A DNA stretch of 64,000 bases, from contig NZ_QWLD01000011.1 in NCBI RefSeq assembly GCF_003600155.1, positions 20,908 through 84,907 on the forward strand, in the 5' to 3' direction. The translations under genes and the position numbers were made by a program. Shown here piece after piece: positions 1-8,210 of the stretch. The first letter of the stretch is position 1. Each line of letters opens with the position of its first letter. The notes beneath the pieces were generated by a model, which did not search any database, was not told where the DNA came from, and saw only the letters and a program-made list of their open reading frames with translations. Source of the stretch: Nesterenkonia muleiensis (GTDB taxonomy: Bacteria; Actinomycetota; Actinomycetes; Actinomycetales; Micrococcaceae).

Positions 1-90
1 GAGAAAGGTCACGATTTACGAATTTACTCAGCGTTATTTTTGCGTTTGATAAGTTAAGAGATGAATTCACGCACCTGAGGAGCCCACGTT

Positions 91-1332
91 TTGACTGACA
101 CCGCGAGTAATAATGTTGCGCCTGCGGTCAGTGTGCAGAATGCCTACAAGGCCTTCGGCAGACGGCCGCAGACGATTGTGAAGCGGCTCAAAGAGGGTGC
201 CACCCGCGATGAGCTGAAGTCCCAGGGAATGGCTGCGGTGATCGATGCGTCCTTCGACGTCGCCCCTGGGGAGATCTTCGTGGTGATGGGCCTTTCCGGC
301 TCCGGGAAGTCCACCCTGATCCGCACACTCAACGGGATTCAGCCGCCCACTGACGGGACTGTCAAGATCTTCGGCCAAGACATCACCAATGTCAGCCCCC
401 GGCAGCTTCGTAGCATCCGGCGGGAGAAGATCGCCATGGTCTTCCAGCACTTCGCCCTGATGCCACACCGTACCGTAGGGCAGAACGCCGCCTATGCCCT
501 GGAGGTCCGGGGCATCAGCCGCAGCGACCGCGAGAAAAAGGCCGAAGAGGCGCTGAACATGGTCGGCCTGGCCGGCTATGGCGGCTCCTTCCCCCATGAG
601 CTCTCCGGCGGCATGCGCCAGCGGGTCGGGCTGGCCCGGGCGTTGGCCGCCGAGACCGACCTGATGCTCATGGACGAGGCCTTCTCCGCCCTGGACCCGC
701 TGATCCGCAAGGAGATGCAGGATCAGCTGCTCGAACTCCAGCAGCAGCTGGGCAAGACGATCGTGTTCATCACCCACGACCTCAACGAGGCGATGCGGCT
801 GGGCAATCGGATCGCGATGATGCGCGATGGCAGGATAGTCCAGATCGGCACCACAGAACAGATCCTCAACGATCCGGCCAACGACTACGTGGCCCAGTTC
901 ATCCAAGAGGTGGACCGCACCCGGGTGCTCACCGCTGGCGAGATCATGGAACCGCCGGTCGCTGTGCTGGGTGCGGGACAGGGTCCGCGGGCAGCCCACC
1001 GCCTGATGCGCGAACACCAGACCAGCGCCCTGTGCGTGGTCGACCAGACCCGGCATCTGCAGGGAGTGGTCTACGAGGACGACGTCGCCGCCGCCGTGGC
1101 TGCCGGCGCTGAGGGACTGACCGGACTGCTGCGGCAGATGCCCGCCACTCTGCCCGGCACACTGCTGGCCGAGCTGATCGGTGCTGCCTCCCAGCACGCC
1201 GCCGGGCTGGCCGTGGTCGACGATCACGGCCGGCTGCACGGGGTGATCCCCCGGGTCACCCTGCTCAACGCCCTGGCCGACACCAGCGCCGAGGGCGCGG
1301 TCCGGACCATCCTTGAGGAGGCTCCCGCATGA
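91..1332 (+). CDS. opuAA: Glycine betaine/proline ABC transporter, ATP-binding subunit with CBS domains
   Basis: This is the ATPase of an osmoprotectant importer (ProV/OpuAA family, 413 aa, usual length). Walker A is GLSGSGKST at residues 67-75, the ABC signature LSGGM at 171-175, Walker B LMLMDEA at about 191-197, and the switch His follows in the FITHD motif. A C-terminal region of about 120 aa resembles the tandem CBS domains that gate OpuA by ionic strength. The start is TTG at 91, chosen because GAGGAG lies at 77-82 and the Met-equivalent fits the family N-terminus. The stop overlaps the permease start (ATGA), so the two are translationally coupled. The first 90 bases of the window are AT-rich and probably hold the promoter, but I cannot assign clear boxes. 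Confidence 0.95.
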   Translation: MTDTASNNVAPAVSVQNAYKAFGRRPQTIVKRLKEGATRDELKSQGMAAVIDASFDVAPGEIFVVMGLSGSGKSTLIRTLNGIQPPTDGTVKIFGQDITNVSPRQLRSIRREKIAMVFQHFALMPHRTVGQNAAYALEVRGISRSDREKKAEEALNMVGLAGYGGSFPHELSGGMRQRVGLARALAAETDLMLMDEAFSALDPLIRKEMQDQLLELQQQLGKTIVFITHDLNEAMRLGNRIAMMRDGRIVQIGTTEQILNDPANDYVAQFIQEVDRTRVLTAGEIMEPPVAVLGAGQGPRAAHRLMREHQTSALCVVDQTRHLQGVVYEDDVAAAVAAGAEGLTGLLRQMPATLPGTLLAELIGAASQHAAGLAVVDDHGRLHGVIPRVTLLNALADTSAEGAVRTILEEAPA

Positions 1333-2279
1333 TCCGCGCAGACGAGACCGAAAGCACCATAGTCCCCCGCATAGAGGTCGGCGAACGGCTCGAGGCCGGG
1401 TTCGAGTGGTTCGAGGACACCTTTGACAGCGCCATCAACTGGGTCGGCAGCACCGTCGCCTATATTTCCGACGGTCTGGCAGAGATACTCGCCATACCCG
1501 ATGCCCTGATCCTCACCGTGATCCTGGCAGCCATCGCCTGGCTGGTGCGGAACTGGAAACTTGCGCTGGGCACCGTGGGGCTGATGCTCTTCATCATCAC
1601 CGTGGACCAGTGGAACGAGGCGCTGGAGACTCTCGCCCTGGTCGCTGTAGCCGCCGCCATCGCGCTGATCATCGCCATACCACTGGGAGTGTTGGCCGCC
1701 AAGAGCCAGATCGCCTCCAGGATCATTCGGCCGGTGATGGACCTGATGCAGACCATGCCCGCCCTGGTGTGGCTCATCCCCGCTCTGGCCATGTTCAGCC
1801 TGGGCATGACCGCTGGAATCTTCGCCACGCTGATCTTTGCCCTGCCCCCGGGTGTGCGCTTCACCGAGCTCGCCATCCGGCAGGTCGATGCCGAAGTCGT
1901 CGAGGCCGGACACGCCTTCGGCTCCACTCCCGCACAGATCCTCTTCCGCGTCCAGCTGCCGCTGGCGGCCAAGACCATCATGGCTGGGGTCAACCAGGTG
2001 ATCATGCTGGCACTGTCGATGGCCGTCTTCGCAGGCTTCGTCGGCGCTGGCGGACTGGGAACCGAGGTGGTTCGGGCCATCAGCCAGCTCAACCTGGCAC
2101 TGGGCTTCGACGCCGGCCTGTCTGTGGTCATGCTGGCCATCTACCTCGACCGGGTCACCGCGGGGATCGGCGGTGGCGAGGGCGTCCTGGCCAAGCTGCT
2201 GCGCCGTCGTAAGTCCGCTCCTGTCCAGACTGAGGAGACGGCAGAGGATAAGGCCGCTACCGGCTCTCCGACGACCTGA
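1329..2279 (+). CDS. opuAB: Glycine betaine ABC transporter, permease subunit
   Basis: This is the membrane subunit of the OpuA-type importer (ProW/OpuAB family, 316 aa). Several hydrophobic segments lie between residues about 55 and 275. The EAA-type cytoplasmic loop that docks with the ATPase is visible as EAGHAFG...QLP around residues 196-217. The N-terminal 50 residues are hydrophilic and amphipathic, as in ProW, and the C-terminus is a charged tail. It overlaps the ATPase gene by four bases and is followed 75 bp later by the binding protein. The adjacent gene order ATPase-permease-lipoprotein supports the assignment. Confidence 0.93.
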   Translation: MIRADETESTIVPRIEVGERLEAGFEWFEDTFDSAINWVGSTVAYISDGLAEILAIPDALILTVILAAIAWLVRNWKLALGTVGLMLFIITVDQWNEALETLALVAVAAAIALIIAIPLGVLAAKSQIASRIIRPVMDLMQTMPALVWLIPALAMFSLGMTAGIFATLIFALPPGVRFTELAIRQVDAEVVEAGHAFGSTPAQILFRVQLPLAAKTIMAGVNQVIMLALSMAVFAGFVGAGGLGTEVVRAISQLNLALGFDAGLSVVMLAIYLDRVTAGIGGGEGVLAKLLRRRKSAPVQTEETAEDKAATGSPTT

Positions 2280-2286
2280 AAATCTG

Positions 2287-2304
2287 CCCGCCCCATGTGG
2301 CGGG
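2287..2304 (+). other. Intercistronic stem-loop between opuAB and opuAC
   Basis: CCCGCC and GGCGGG flank a six-base loop just after the permease stop codon and before the ribosome-binding site of the binding protein. No U-tract follows. Such stem-loops between permease and binding protein genes are often mRNA-stabilising or partial attenuation elements that raise binding-protein levels; that role here is inferred. Confidence 0.45.
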
Positions 2305-2354
2305 ACTCTGTAGAGAAACCGACCCCAACTGAAAACGGAAGGAATCAGGACATC

Positions 2355-3302
2355 ATGAGCACCTCATCGAAATTCCTGAAGTCCGCTGCCATCTTCTCGA
2401 TGCTCGGACTCACGCTGGCCGCCTGCGGCGACAATGGAGACGACGACGCCAACGGCGAGGACCCCGACGAGAACGGTGTCGAGGAGACCGACGACGGCGA
2501 CAACGGCGAGGCCGCCGGCGGAACCATCACTCTGGGTTACGTGGACGGCTGGACTGATGGCCAGTCCACCTCCTACCTCTGGCAGGTGATCTTGGAGGAG
2601 CAGGGCTATGACATCGAGATCATGGATCTGACCGACGCAGCACCCCTTTACCAGGGCCTGGCAGATGGCGCCATCCACGTCTACCCCTCCGCTTGGCTGC
2701 CGGTGACCCATGAGAACTATATGGATCAGCACGGCGATGACCTCGAGGACCTCGGCCACTACTACGAAGGTGCTGTGCTGACCCTCGCCGTGCCGGGCTA
2801 CACCGATGTCGATTCCATCGCTGACCTTCCGGACAACGCCGACCTCTTCGACGGCCAGGTCATCGGCATCGAGCCGGGCTCCGGACACATGGACACCACC
2901 TCCGGGACCGTCTTCCCCGAGTACGGGCTGGATGAGGACTTCGAGCTGGTGGAATCCTCCACGGCAGCCATGATGGCCACCCTCGACGATGCCTTGGACA
3001 ACGAGGAGGACATCGTGGTGACCCTGTGGCGTCCGTTCTGGGCCTATGACGGAGAGCGTGACCTCAAGGACCTGGAGGACCCCGAGGGTCATCTGGGTGC
3101 TGAGGAGACACTGAACCTGGTGGCCAACGCCGAGTTCTCCACCGAGTTCCCCGAGGTCGCTGAGTGGATGAGCAGCTTCGAACTGACCGACGACGAGTAC
3201 GCCGAGCTCGAAGACCTGGTCGTCAACGAGTACGGCGGCATCGAAGGTGCAGAGGTCTGGGTGGAGAACAACCAGGATCTGGTGGACGAACTGATCAACT
3301 GA
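2355..3302 (+). CDS. opuAC: Glycine betaine-binding lipoprotein
   Basis: This is the substrate-binding protein of the OpuA-type importer (315 aa). The start is the ATG at 2355, preceded by GGAAGGAATCAGGA, and not the upstream in-frame codon at 2295. A lipoprotein signal peptide ends in the lipobox LAAC near residue 23, followed by a very acidic linker rich in D, E, G and N. The mature domain begins TLGYVDGWTDG and contains the Trp-rich segments (for example YPSAWLP and TLWRPFWAYD) typical of the aromatic box that binds quaternary ammonium groups. The strong acidity fits a salt-exposed surface. It is the last gene of the operon, before a terminator. Confidence 0.93.
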   Translation: MSTSSKFLKSAAIFSMLGLTLAACGDNGDDDANGEDPDENGVEETDDGDNGEAAGGTITLGYVDGWTDGQSTSYLWQVILEEQGYDIEIMDLTDAAPLYQGLADGAIHVYPSAWLPVTHENYMDQHGDDLEDLGHYYEGAVLTLAVPGYTDVDSIADLPDNADLFDGQVIGIEPGSGHMDTTSGTVFPEYGLDEDFELVESSTAAMMATLDDALDNEEDIVVTLWRPFWAYDGERDLKDLEDPEGHLGAEETLNLVANAEFSTEFPEVAEWMSSFELTDDEYAELEDLVVNEYGGIEGAEVWVENNQDLVDELIN

Positions 3303-3337
3303 TCACCGCCTCTGCTGAGTGACTGCATAGACACCAC

Positions 3338-3373
3338 TGCGCCCCCGAGGGACCTCGAATCCTCGGGGGCGCA
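3338..3373. terminator. Strong palindromic terminator between opuAC and the malate synthase-like gene
   Basis: A 13-bp perfect stem (TGCGCCCCCGAGG / CCTCGGGGGCGCA) encloses a 10-base loop in the gap between two convergent genes. No long U-tract is present on either strand. The position and strength suggest a bidirectional terminator. Confidence 0.8.
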
Positions 3374-3386
3374 GCAGGCTCTTGAC

Positions 3387-3968
3387 TCAGGCCGCCCTGA
3401 CGTGGGCTCCCTGAGCGGTTCGTGATATCAGGACCGCGGCATTGGAGGCCTGGCCGTCCTCGTCGTCGTCCATATCCGGCTCCCCAGCGCTGAGGTGGAT
3501 GGCGCGGATAGTGCCCTCAGGCAGGTCCAGCAGATCCTCGGCGCGGGTGAAAAGCTCCTGCCACAGCTGCAGCTCCTCCTCACCCTCGGTTCCCGGCAGG
3601 GAGACGAACGGGGCACGGCCTTCGCTGAGCAGACGGCGGGAGTTGCGGTGGACATGCAGGCCGAAGTCCACGATCCCGGCTGAGATCGGGCCGCTGCCGC
3701 ACAGAATCCGGTCCTCGGCCCGTGAGAGCCGCCGCGGGCTGATGAAGCTGCTCGGCGGCTCAGTCAGATGCCGGTCCACCAGCTCCTGCCAGCCTTTGGC
3801 GGAGTGTGTCCCCACCTTCAGTCCCAGGGCCGCCACACGGTGGCCAAACTCCTTGTGCAGCGTGGCCAGGAATTCCAGTGCCGCTGCGGTGAACAGCTCA
3901 TTCTGCCGAGCCACTGCCGGGCCTGTGAGGGTGATTCCGTTGATGGTGATGGTCTGTCCGGTATTCAT
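3387..3968 (-). CDS. Truncated, internally deleted malate synthase-like protein
   Basis: The 193-aa product matches separate parts of malate synthase A (usually about 530 aa). Residues 1-50 contain the family N-terminus (NGITLTGPAVARQNELFT, then LEFLATLH). Residues about 80-165 match the TIM-barrel entry region (AGIVDFGLHVHRNSRRLL, then LWQELFTRAEDLLDLPEGTIRA). The stretch between them is largely missing. The protein ends in an acidic tail exactly where the catalytic IETI / FEMDEI Glu-Asp segment should begin, so the catalytic residues are absent. The start ATG has a good site (CAGGAG, 8 nt away). It lies 41 nt downstream of isocitrate lyase on the same strand, the normal place of aceB. It is probably a degenerate or repurposed glyoxylate-shunt protein and is unlikely to be catalytic. 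Confidence 0.7.
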   Translation of the reverse strand: MNTGQTITINGITLTGPAVARQNELFTAAALEFLATLHKEFGHRVAALGLKVGTHSAKGWQELVDRHLTEPPSSFISPRRLSRAEDRILCGSGPISAGIVDFGLHVHRNSRRLLSEGRAPFVSLPGTEGEEELQLWQELFTRAEDLLDLPEGTIRAIHLSAGEPDMDDDEDGQASNAAVLISRTAQGAHVRAA

Positions 3969-4009
3969 GGCCGTAACTCCTGTCTCGGATCTGCCTGCAG
4001 GCAGACTCC

Positions 4010-5368
4010 TTAGTGGAACTGTCCTTCTTCGGTGGAGCCCTTCAGCGCAGTGGTGGAGGACTCAGGGTTCAAGGTGGTGGAGACGGCATCGAAGTATCCG
4101 GTGCCGACCTCACGCTGGTGCTTAGTGGCGGTGTAGCCGGCGGCCTCTGCGGCGAACTCCTTCTCCTGCAGCTCCACATAGGCCTTCATCTGCTCGGCGT
4201 TGTAGCCCTTGGCGAGCTCGAACATCGAGTAGTTCAGGGCGTGGAAGCCCGCCAGGGTGATGAACTGGAAGGTGAAGCCCATGGCACCCAGCTCCCGCTG
4301 GAACTTGGCGATGGTGTCATCGTCTAGGTGCTTCTTCCAGTTGAACGAGGGTGAGCAGTTGTAGGCCAGCATCTGGTCCGGGTGCTCTGACTTCACTGAC
4401 TCGGCGAAGCGTTTGGCGACCTCCAGGTCCGGGGTGCCGGTCTCCATCCAGATCAGATCGGAGTAGGGGGCGTAGGCCTTGGCCCGTGCGATGCAGGGTT
4501 CGATGCCGTTGTTCACTTTGTAGAAGCCCTCCGCGGTGCGCTCACCGGTGATGAAGGGCTGGTCGCGGTCATCGACGTCGGAGGTGATCAGAGTGGCCGC
4601 CTCGGCGTCGGTGCGGGCGATGATCACGCTGGGGGTGTTGGAGACATCGGCGGCCAGACGTGCCGACTGCAGGGTACGGATGTGCTGACCGGTGGGAATC
4701 AGCACCTTACCACCGAGGTGACCGCACTTCTTCTCGGAAGCCAGCTGGTCCTCCCAGTGCACACCGGAGGCTCCGGAGGTGATCATCTGCTTCATCAGCT
4801 CGTAGGCGTTCAGCGGCCCGCCGAAGCCTGCCTCGGCATCGGCCACGATCGGCACCAGCCAATCCTCCACGGTGCGCTTGCCCTCCAGGTACTCGATCTG
4901 GTCGGCGCGCAACAGGGCGTTGTTGATCCTGCGGACCACCGCCGGAACCGAGTTGGCCGGGTAGAGGGACTGGTCCGGGTAGGTCTGTCCGGAGAGGTTG
5001 GCGTCACCTGCCACCTGCCAGCCGGAGAGGTAGATGGCGCGCAGCCCGGCCTTGACCTGCTGGACGGCCATGTTGCCGGTCAGTGCACCCAGTGAGTTGG
5101 TGAACTTGCCTGCCGCGTACTCTTCGGTCAGCTGTGCCCACAGCTTCTGTGAGCCGCGCTTGGCCAGGGTGTTCTCCTCCTGCACGGTGCCCTGGAGCTT
5201 GATGACTTCCTCTGCGGAGTAGTCGCGGGTGATCTGGGCCCAGCGTGGATTGGTGTCCCAGTCCTTCTGCAGAGCCTGGACCTTCTCCTCGAACACATCG
5301 CGGGTCTCGGGTGTGAAGTCACCGGCAGTCTGCGCTGGTGCTGCGGGGGTGGAAAGGGTCTCAGTCAT
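4010..5368 (-). CDS. aceA: Isocitrate lyase
   Basis: The enzyme splits isocitrate to glyoxylate and succinate, the first step of the glyoxylate shunt, in the cytosol. The 452-aa protein has the catalytic-loop motif KKCGHLGGK with the active-site Cys, the metal-binding [10 protein letters not shown] stretch, and [12 protein letters not shown] near the C-terminus. The start is the ATG at 5368, because AAGGAG sits seven bases upstream; an in-frame codon 45 bases further upstream lacks such a site. Downstream on the same strand is the malate synthase remnant, so the shunt would need another malate synthase elsewhere. The upstream gap carries a TTCTTCG/CGAAGAA palindrome that may be an operator. 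Confidence 0.96.
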   Translation of the reverse strand: MTETLSTPAAPAQTAGDFTPETRDVFEEKVQALQKDWDTNPRWAQITRDYSAEEVIKLQGTVQEENTLAKRGSQKLWAQLTEEYAAGKFTNSLGALTGNMAVQQVKAGLRAIYLSGWQVAGDANLSGQTYPDQSLYPANSVPAVVRRINNALLRADQIEYLEGKRTVEDWLVPIVADAEAGFGGPLNAYELMKQMITSGASGVHWEDQLASEKKCGHLGGKVLIPTGQHIRTLQSARLAADVSNTPSVIIARTDAEAATLITSDVDDRDQPFITGERTAEGFYKVNNGIEPCIARAKAYAPYSDLIWMETGTPDLEVAKRFAESVKSEHPDQMLAYNCSPSFNWKKHLDDDTIAKFQRELGAMGFTFQFITLAGFHALNYSMFELAKGYNAEQMKAYVELQEKEFAAEAAGYTATKHQREVGTGYFDAVSTTLNPESSTTALKGSTEEGQFH

Positions 5369-5469
5369 GTGAATCTCCTTCGATTCGTGGTGTCCGTCAT
5401 CGCTGACATTCACTAGTTTTCGCCACTCTGCAACCCGGCCGCCACCTCAAACCAGGTAAAGATTTGCAT

Positions 5470-5489
5470 TTCTTCGCGTTTTCGAAGAA
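5470..5489. promoter_or_regulatory. Candidate operator upstream of aceA
   Basis: TTCTTCG and CGAAGAA form a 7-bp inverted repeat with a six-base spacer about 100 bp before the aceA start. An AAAGATTTGCA stretch at 5458-5468 is next to it and is loosely reminiscent of TTTGCAA-type acetate-regulator (RamB) sites in corynebacteria. No factor can be assigned from this window. Confidence 0.35.
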
Positions 5490-5698
5490 CTAGCACATCT
5501 GGCACCGATTTCTGCCCGCGTGCCGGTCCGTTCTGGGCACCTGGGCGTCATATCTTGCGCCAACTGCCAAGAACCCGTCGGCGATCTCCATACCTCCGGG
5601 GATTTCGCCCGCCGCGACGACCTCGCCCAGCCACGTCCTCGCCCAACCCCACACTGCGCACCCTGTACCTGCGTCTCACCTGCCCGACAACTTCCAGC

Positions 5699-5762
5699 GA
5701 GTGCTAGATTCTCTCCACCTCCTTCCGTCGCTGGCGATGAAAACAGAGAGAATCTAGCACTC
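5699..5762. repeat. 17-bp perfect inverted repeat in the gap between aceA and the nuclease gene
   Basis: GAGTGCTAGATTCTCTC at 5699-5715 and its exact complement at 5746-5762 enclose 30 bases. The surrounding non-coding gap (5369-5880, about 510 bp) holds no gene I can support; open frames there have no family resemblance or ribosome-binding site. The arms are too long and perfect for chance but lack a U-tract. This could be a miniature mobile element, a bidirectional regulatory site or a structured RNA. Confidence 0.6.
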
Positions 5763-5880
5763 AGCGCCACTGTCAGAGGTCTGGGCACGGAGCCTACGGC
5801 AGGGAGCAGGCCGCGACACCCGGATCCACATAGCGGACTTCCACCTGAGGGGTGGGGGCCAAAGGCTACAGTGATGCCCG

Positions 5881-6573
5881 ATGATGAACACTCGAGGACT
5901 CCGGCAACAAGCCTTATCGGGCCGAGGCAGGCGGCCCATGCGGCATCAGGCGCGCCGCCGCGCCGACTCGGGCGTCAGCGGGGACCGGCACGGCAGCAGG
6001 GGGAACAGGTTACGCCGCCAACCTTTGACCCGCCGGGCCTGGGCCTGGTTGGCGGTCATTGTGGTTGCTGTTCTGACCGCGGTGACCATCCACTGGTGGG
6101 AGAATCGGCCGCTGGAGGTTCCGGACGGCTTCTCGGAGGACGCCGTGGCAGTGGAGCTGGTCCGGGTCATCGACGGTGACACCATCGTGGTGGAGGCGGA
6201 CGGCACCGAGGAGCGCGTGAGGCTGTTGAACATCGATACCCCGGAGACCGTCAGCCCTCACACCCCGGTGGAATGCGGAGGCCCGGAAGCCTCGGAGGCG
6301 ATCCGCGGGCTGCTGAGTCCCGGCGACGTCGTCGTGCTGGAGTTCGACCAGGAGCAGCGTGACCGCTATGGGCGGCTTCTGGCCGGAGTGTTCACCACCG
6401 AGCTGTTCATCAATGAGCAGATGGCATTGCAGGGTTGGGGTGAGCCGGTGTACTTCGCACCCAATGACAGGTACTTGGAGGTGATCCAACAGGCATGGGG
6501 CCTGGCCGAGGAGGCCGGAGATGGGCTGTTCTCAGAGGGTCTGGGCTGTCGGGTCGGCGAGCCGGTCGGCTAG
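5881..6573 (+). CDS. Membrane-anchored thermonuclease (SNase) family protein
   Basis: This 230-aa protein resembles staphylococcal nuclease, a Ca-dependent phosphodiesterase. A basic N-terminus of about 50 residues is followed by one hydrophobic segment (about 52-71) that would serve as signal anchor. The SNase domain follows, with VIDGDTI, RLLNIDTPE (the Arg and Glu of the active site) and RDRYGRLLA (the second catalytic Arg region). The start is taken at ATG 5881: TACAGT at 5867-5872 is a plausible -10 element eight bases before it, implying a leaderless transcript. An internal ATG at 5938 is possible. Its stop codon overlaps the stop of the convergent gene on a CTAG. Confidence 0.8.
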   Translation: MMNTRGLRQQALSGRGRRPMRHQARRRADSGVSGDRHGSRGNRLRRQPLTRRAWAWLAVIVVAVLTAVTIHWWENRPLEVPDGFSEDAVAVELVRVIDGDTIVVEADGTEERVRLLNIDTPETVSPHTPVECGGPEASEAIRGLLSPGDVVVLEFDQEQRDRYGRLLAGVFTTELFINEQMALQGWGEPVYFAPNDRYLEVIQQAWGLAEEAGDGLFSEGLGCRVGEPVG

Positions 6574-6974
6574 GCGTTCTCTTTCTTCCAGCGGCGGGCG
6601 GCAAGGAAGCTGCGCACGCCCAGCACCAGGTAGACCACCAGCACGATGACCGAGATCAATGCTGAGACCACTGCGGCGGGCCGCTCGGCCTCACCGGCGA
6701 ACAGCGCGCCCAGGTTCTGCAGCGGCATGATCATGCCCAGGGCCCCCAGCAGGGCCAGCAGCAGTGCGATGTGGATGCCTGCCATGAGATTCTTCAGCGC
6801 GATGGCGCCGCTGAGAAGCAGCAGGGCTCCGATGATGGCCGGGATCAGTGCCGTCCAGTGCGCGGTGTCGCTGGCCACAGAGACGAGGTAGCCGCCGACG
6901 CCGACGACCACCAGGATCGCACCGGTGATGAAGGTCAGTCTGGGCATCGGGGAGGTGGAGTATTCGCGGGTCAT
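6570..6974 (-). CDS. Small integral membrane protein of unknown function
   Basis: I do not recognise a named family. The 134-aa product has four hydrophobic segments (roughly residues 12-32, 41-60, 65-84 and 100-122) and ends in a basic RRWKKEN tail, so both ends are probably cytoplasmic. The start is well supported by AAGGAG six bases upstream. The gene converges on the thermonuclease gene with overlapping stop codons. There is no operon partner on this strand to suggest a role. Confidence 0.75.
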   Translation of the reverse strand: MTREYSTSPMPRLTFITGAILVVVGVGGYLVSVASDTAHWTALIPAIIGALLLLSGAIALKNLMAGIHIALLLALLGALGMIMPLQNLGALFAGEAERPAAVVSALISVIVLVVYLVLGVRSFLAARRWKKENA

Positions 6975-7056
6975 AGCGCTCCTTGAAGTTCAGTGCAGTC
7001 GTACGGTGCTCGCCCAAACCAGTCTACCGCCGTTTTCTACGACAGGTAGAAATTGA

Positions 7057-7146
7057 GAGCCCCACGCGCACCTGCCAGAGCCCGCCTACCCTTGCTACCT
7101 TCCGGTCCTGGGGGAGTTCAGCAGGATGGCACCACGCGTGGGGCCG
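7057..7146 (-). ncRNA. ffs: Signal recognition particle 4.5S-type RNA
   Basis: On the minus strand the hallmark apical motif AGGACCGGAAGGTAGCA contains the GGAA tetraloop and the AGCA internal-loop side that bind Ffh. The 5' end (GGCCCCACGCG, then GGTGCCA) pairs with the 3' end (TGGCAGG, then CGCGTGGGGC), closing a single hairpin of about 90 nt. This is the small bacterial form without an Alu domain. The ends are set by the terminal pairing and may be off by a few bases. Its promoter must lie in 7150-7190, overlapping the start of the divergent phosphatase gene. Confidence 0.93.
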
Positions 7147-7203
7147 TCGTCCATGGTATCGCGAGAGGCACGGTAGGCGCGAACTGCCTCTATGATGACG
7201 GTG

Positions 7204-7983
7204 ATGACATACGACGACGCCACCATTGCCCCCCGGCCGCTGGTCAACCTCCGCGACCTGGGCGGAATCACCGTAGAGGGCGGGAGGGTCCGGCCCGCGG
7301 TGCTGTGGCGGGGTGACGACCCCACCGTTTCTCCACGCGATGAGATCGCCGCGCTGGCGGCCCAGGGCCTGACCGCGGTGCTGGACCTGCGCTCCACACC
7401 TGAGGTGATCCGGTCTCCGCACCGGGCGGTGGCCGAGCTGGGTGTCTCCGCCCACCACCTGCCACTGGCCGAGACCGCGGTGAACCCCCTGGCCTTGGTG
7501 GAGGCGGCCCCGGCCGTGCGCTCCCCCGCTGATGTGGGCCGTTGGTATGCAGGGTTGGTGCGCGGCCATATCCATGAGGTCGCTGAAGGGCTGGAGATCA
7601 TCGGCACCTCACCGGGCGGGGTGCTGTTCCACTGTGCTGCGGGCAAAGACCGCACCGGGATCCTGGCCGCTGTGGTGCTGCTGCTGCTGGGGGCCGATCA
7701 CAGCGAGATCGTGGAGGACTACGCCCGCACCGAGCAGAACCTAGTGGCCATCTTCGAGCGACTGAGGATGACCGCTTACACCGCACCGGATGACGATGCA
7801 GAGGACGCCAAGCGAGCCGCTGACTTCTTCGCCTCAGGGCATCCGCTGCTTTCAGCTACCGCGGACTCCATGGATTCGATGATCAGCGAACTCGGTGGCG
7901 CCGGTGGGATCAGAGACCTGCTCCGGCGTGAAACCGACCCCAGCACGCTCTCGGAGAGCCTGCACGCGAAGCTCGTGGAATAG
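7204..7983 (+). CDS. Tyrosine-protein phosphatase, SIW14/Y_phosphatase3-like
   Basis: The cysteine-phosphatase signature HCAAGKDRTG (C-x5-R) is present near residue 146, in a protein of 259 aa with the N-terminal NLRDLGG and LDLRS motifs of the Y_phosphatase3 family. These cytosolic enzymes remove phosphate from tyrosine or phosphoinositides; the bacterial substrate is unknown. I prefer the ATG at 7204: TATGAT at 7191-7196 is a good -10 hexamer seven bases before it, giving a leaderless transcript. Starting at 7192 or 7195 would put the first codons within that box, and there is no ribosome-binding site there. It is divergent from the SRP RNA. Confidence 0.88.
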   Translation: MTYDDATIAPRPLVNLRDLGGITVEGGRVRPAVLWRGDDPTVSPRDEIAALAAQGLTAVLDLRSTPEVIRSPHRAVAELGVSAHHLPLAETAVNPLALVEAAPAVRSPADVGRWYAGLVRGHIHEVAEGLEIIGTSPGGVLFHCAAGKDRTGILAAVVLLLLGADHSEIVEDYARTEQNLVAIFERLRMTAYTAPDDDAEDAKRAADFFASGHPLLSATADSMDSMISELGGAGGIRDLLRRETDPSTLSESLHAKLVE

Positions 7984-8072
7984 CGGCAGAGAGGCTCCGG
8001 CTGGTTCCGATGTGCGAACCGGCCCGGTTTTCGGCTACGATGTACCGGTCCTCATTACTGAGTGACCATTAT

Positions 8073-8164
8073 GGAGACGTGACCGAGCGGCCGAAGGAGC
8101 CACCCTGGAATGGTGGTGCAGGGTTAATTCTCTGCCGAGGGTTCAAATCCCTCCGTCTCCGCCA
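8073..8164 (+). tRNA. tRNA-Ser (anticodon GGA) with encoded CCA
   Basis: GGAGACG (8073-8079) pairs with CGTCTCC (8154-8160), followed by discriminator G and CCA. The anticodon stem CCACC/GGTGG holds the loop CTGGAAT, giving anticodon GGA, which reads UCC and UCU. The long variable arm and the T-arm sequence GGTTCAAATCC are typical of class II serine tRNAs. A TACGAT at 8036-8041 may be the promoter -10. Confidence 0.97.
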
Positions 8165-8168
8165 TGTG

Positions 8169-8210
8169 AAGTGCCAAGACATCGTTCCGTCGATGTCTTG
8201 GCACTTTTCT
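8169..8210 (+). terminator. Intrinsic terminator of tRNA-Ser
   Basis: A perfect 16-bp stem (AAGTGCCAAGACATCG and its complement at 8191-8206) with a six-base loop is followed by TTTTCTTATT. It begins four bases after the tRNA CCA end. It also abuts the stop codon of the convergent hydrolase gene. Confidence 0.92.

Noticed and set aside
8073..8210. tRNA-Ser as an attachment site for an integrated element
   Set aside because: No integrase and no repeated tRNA 3' end is seen within the window.
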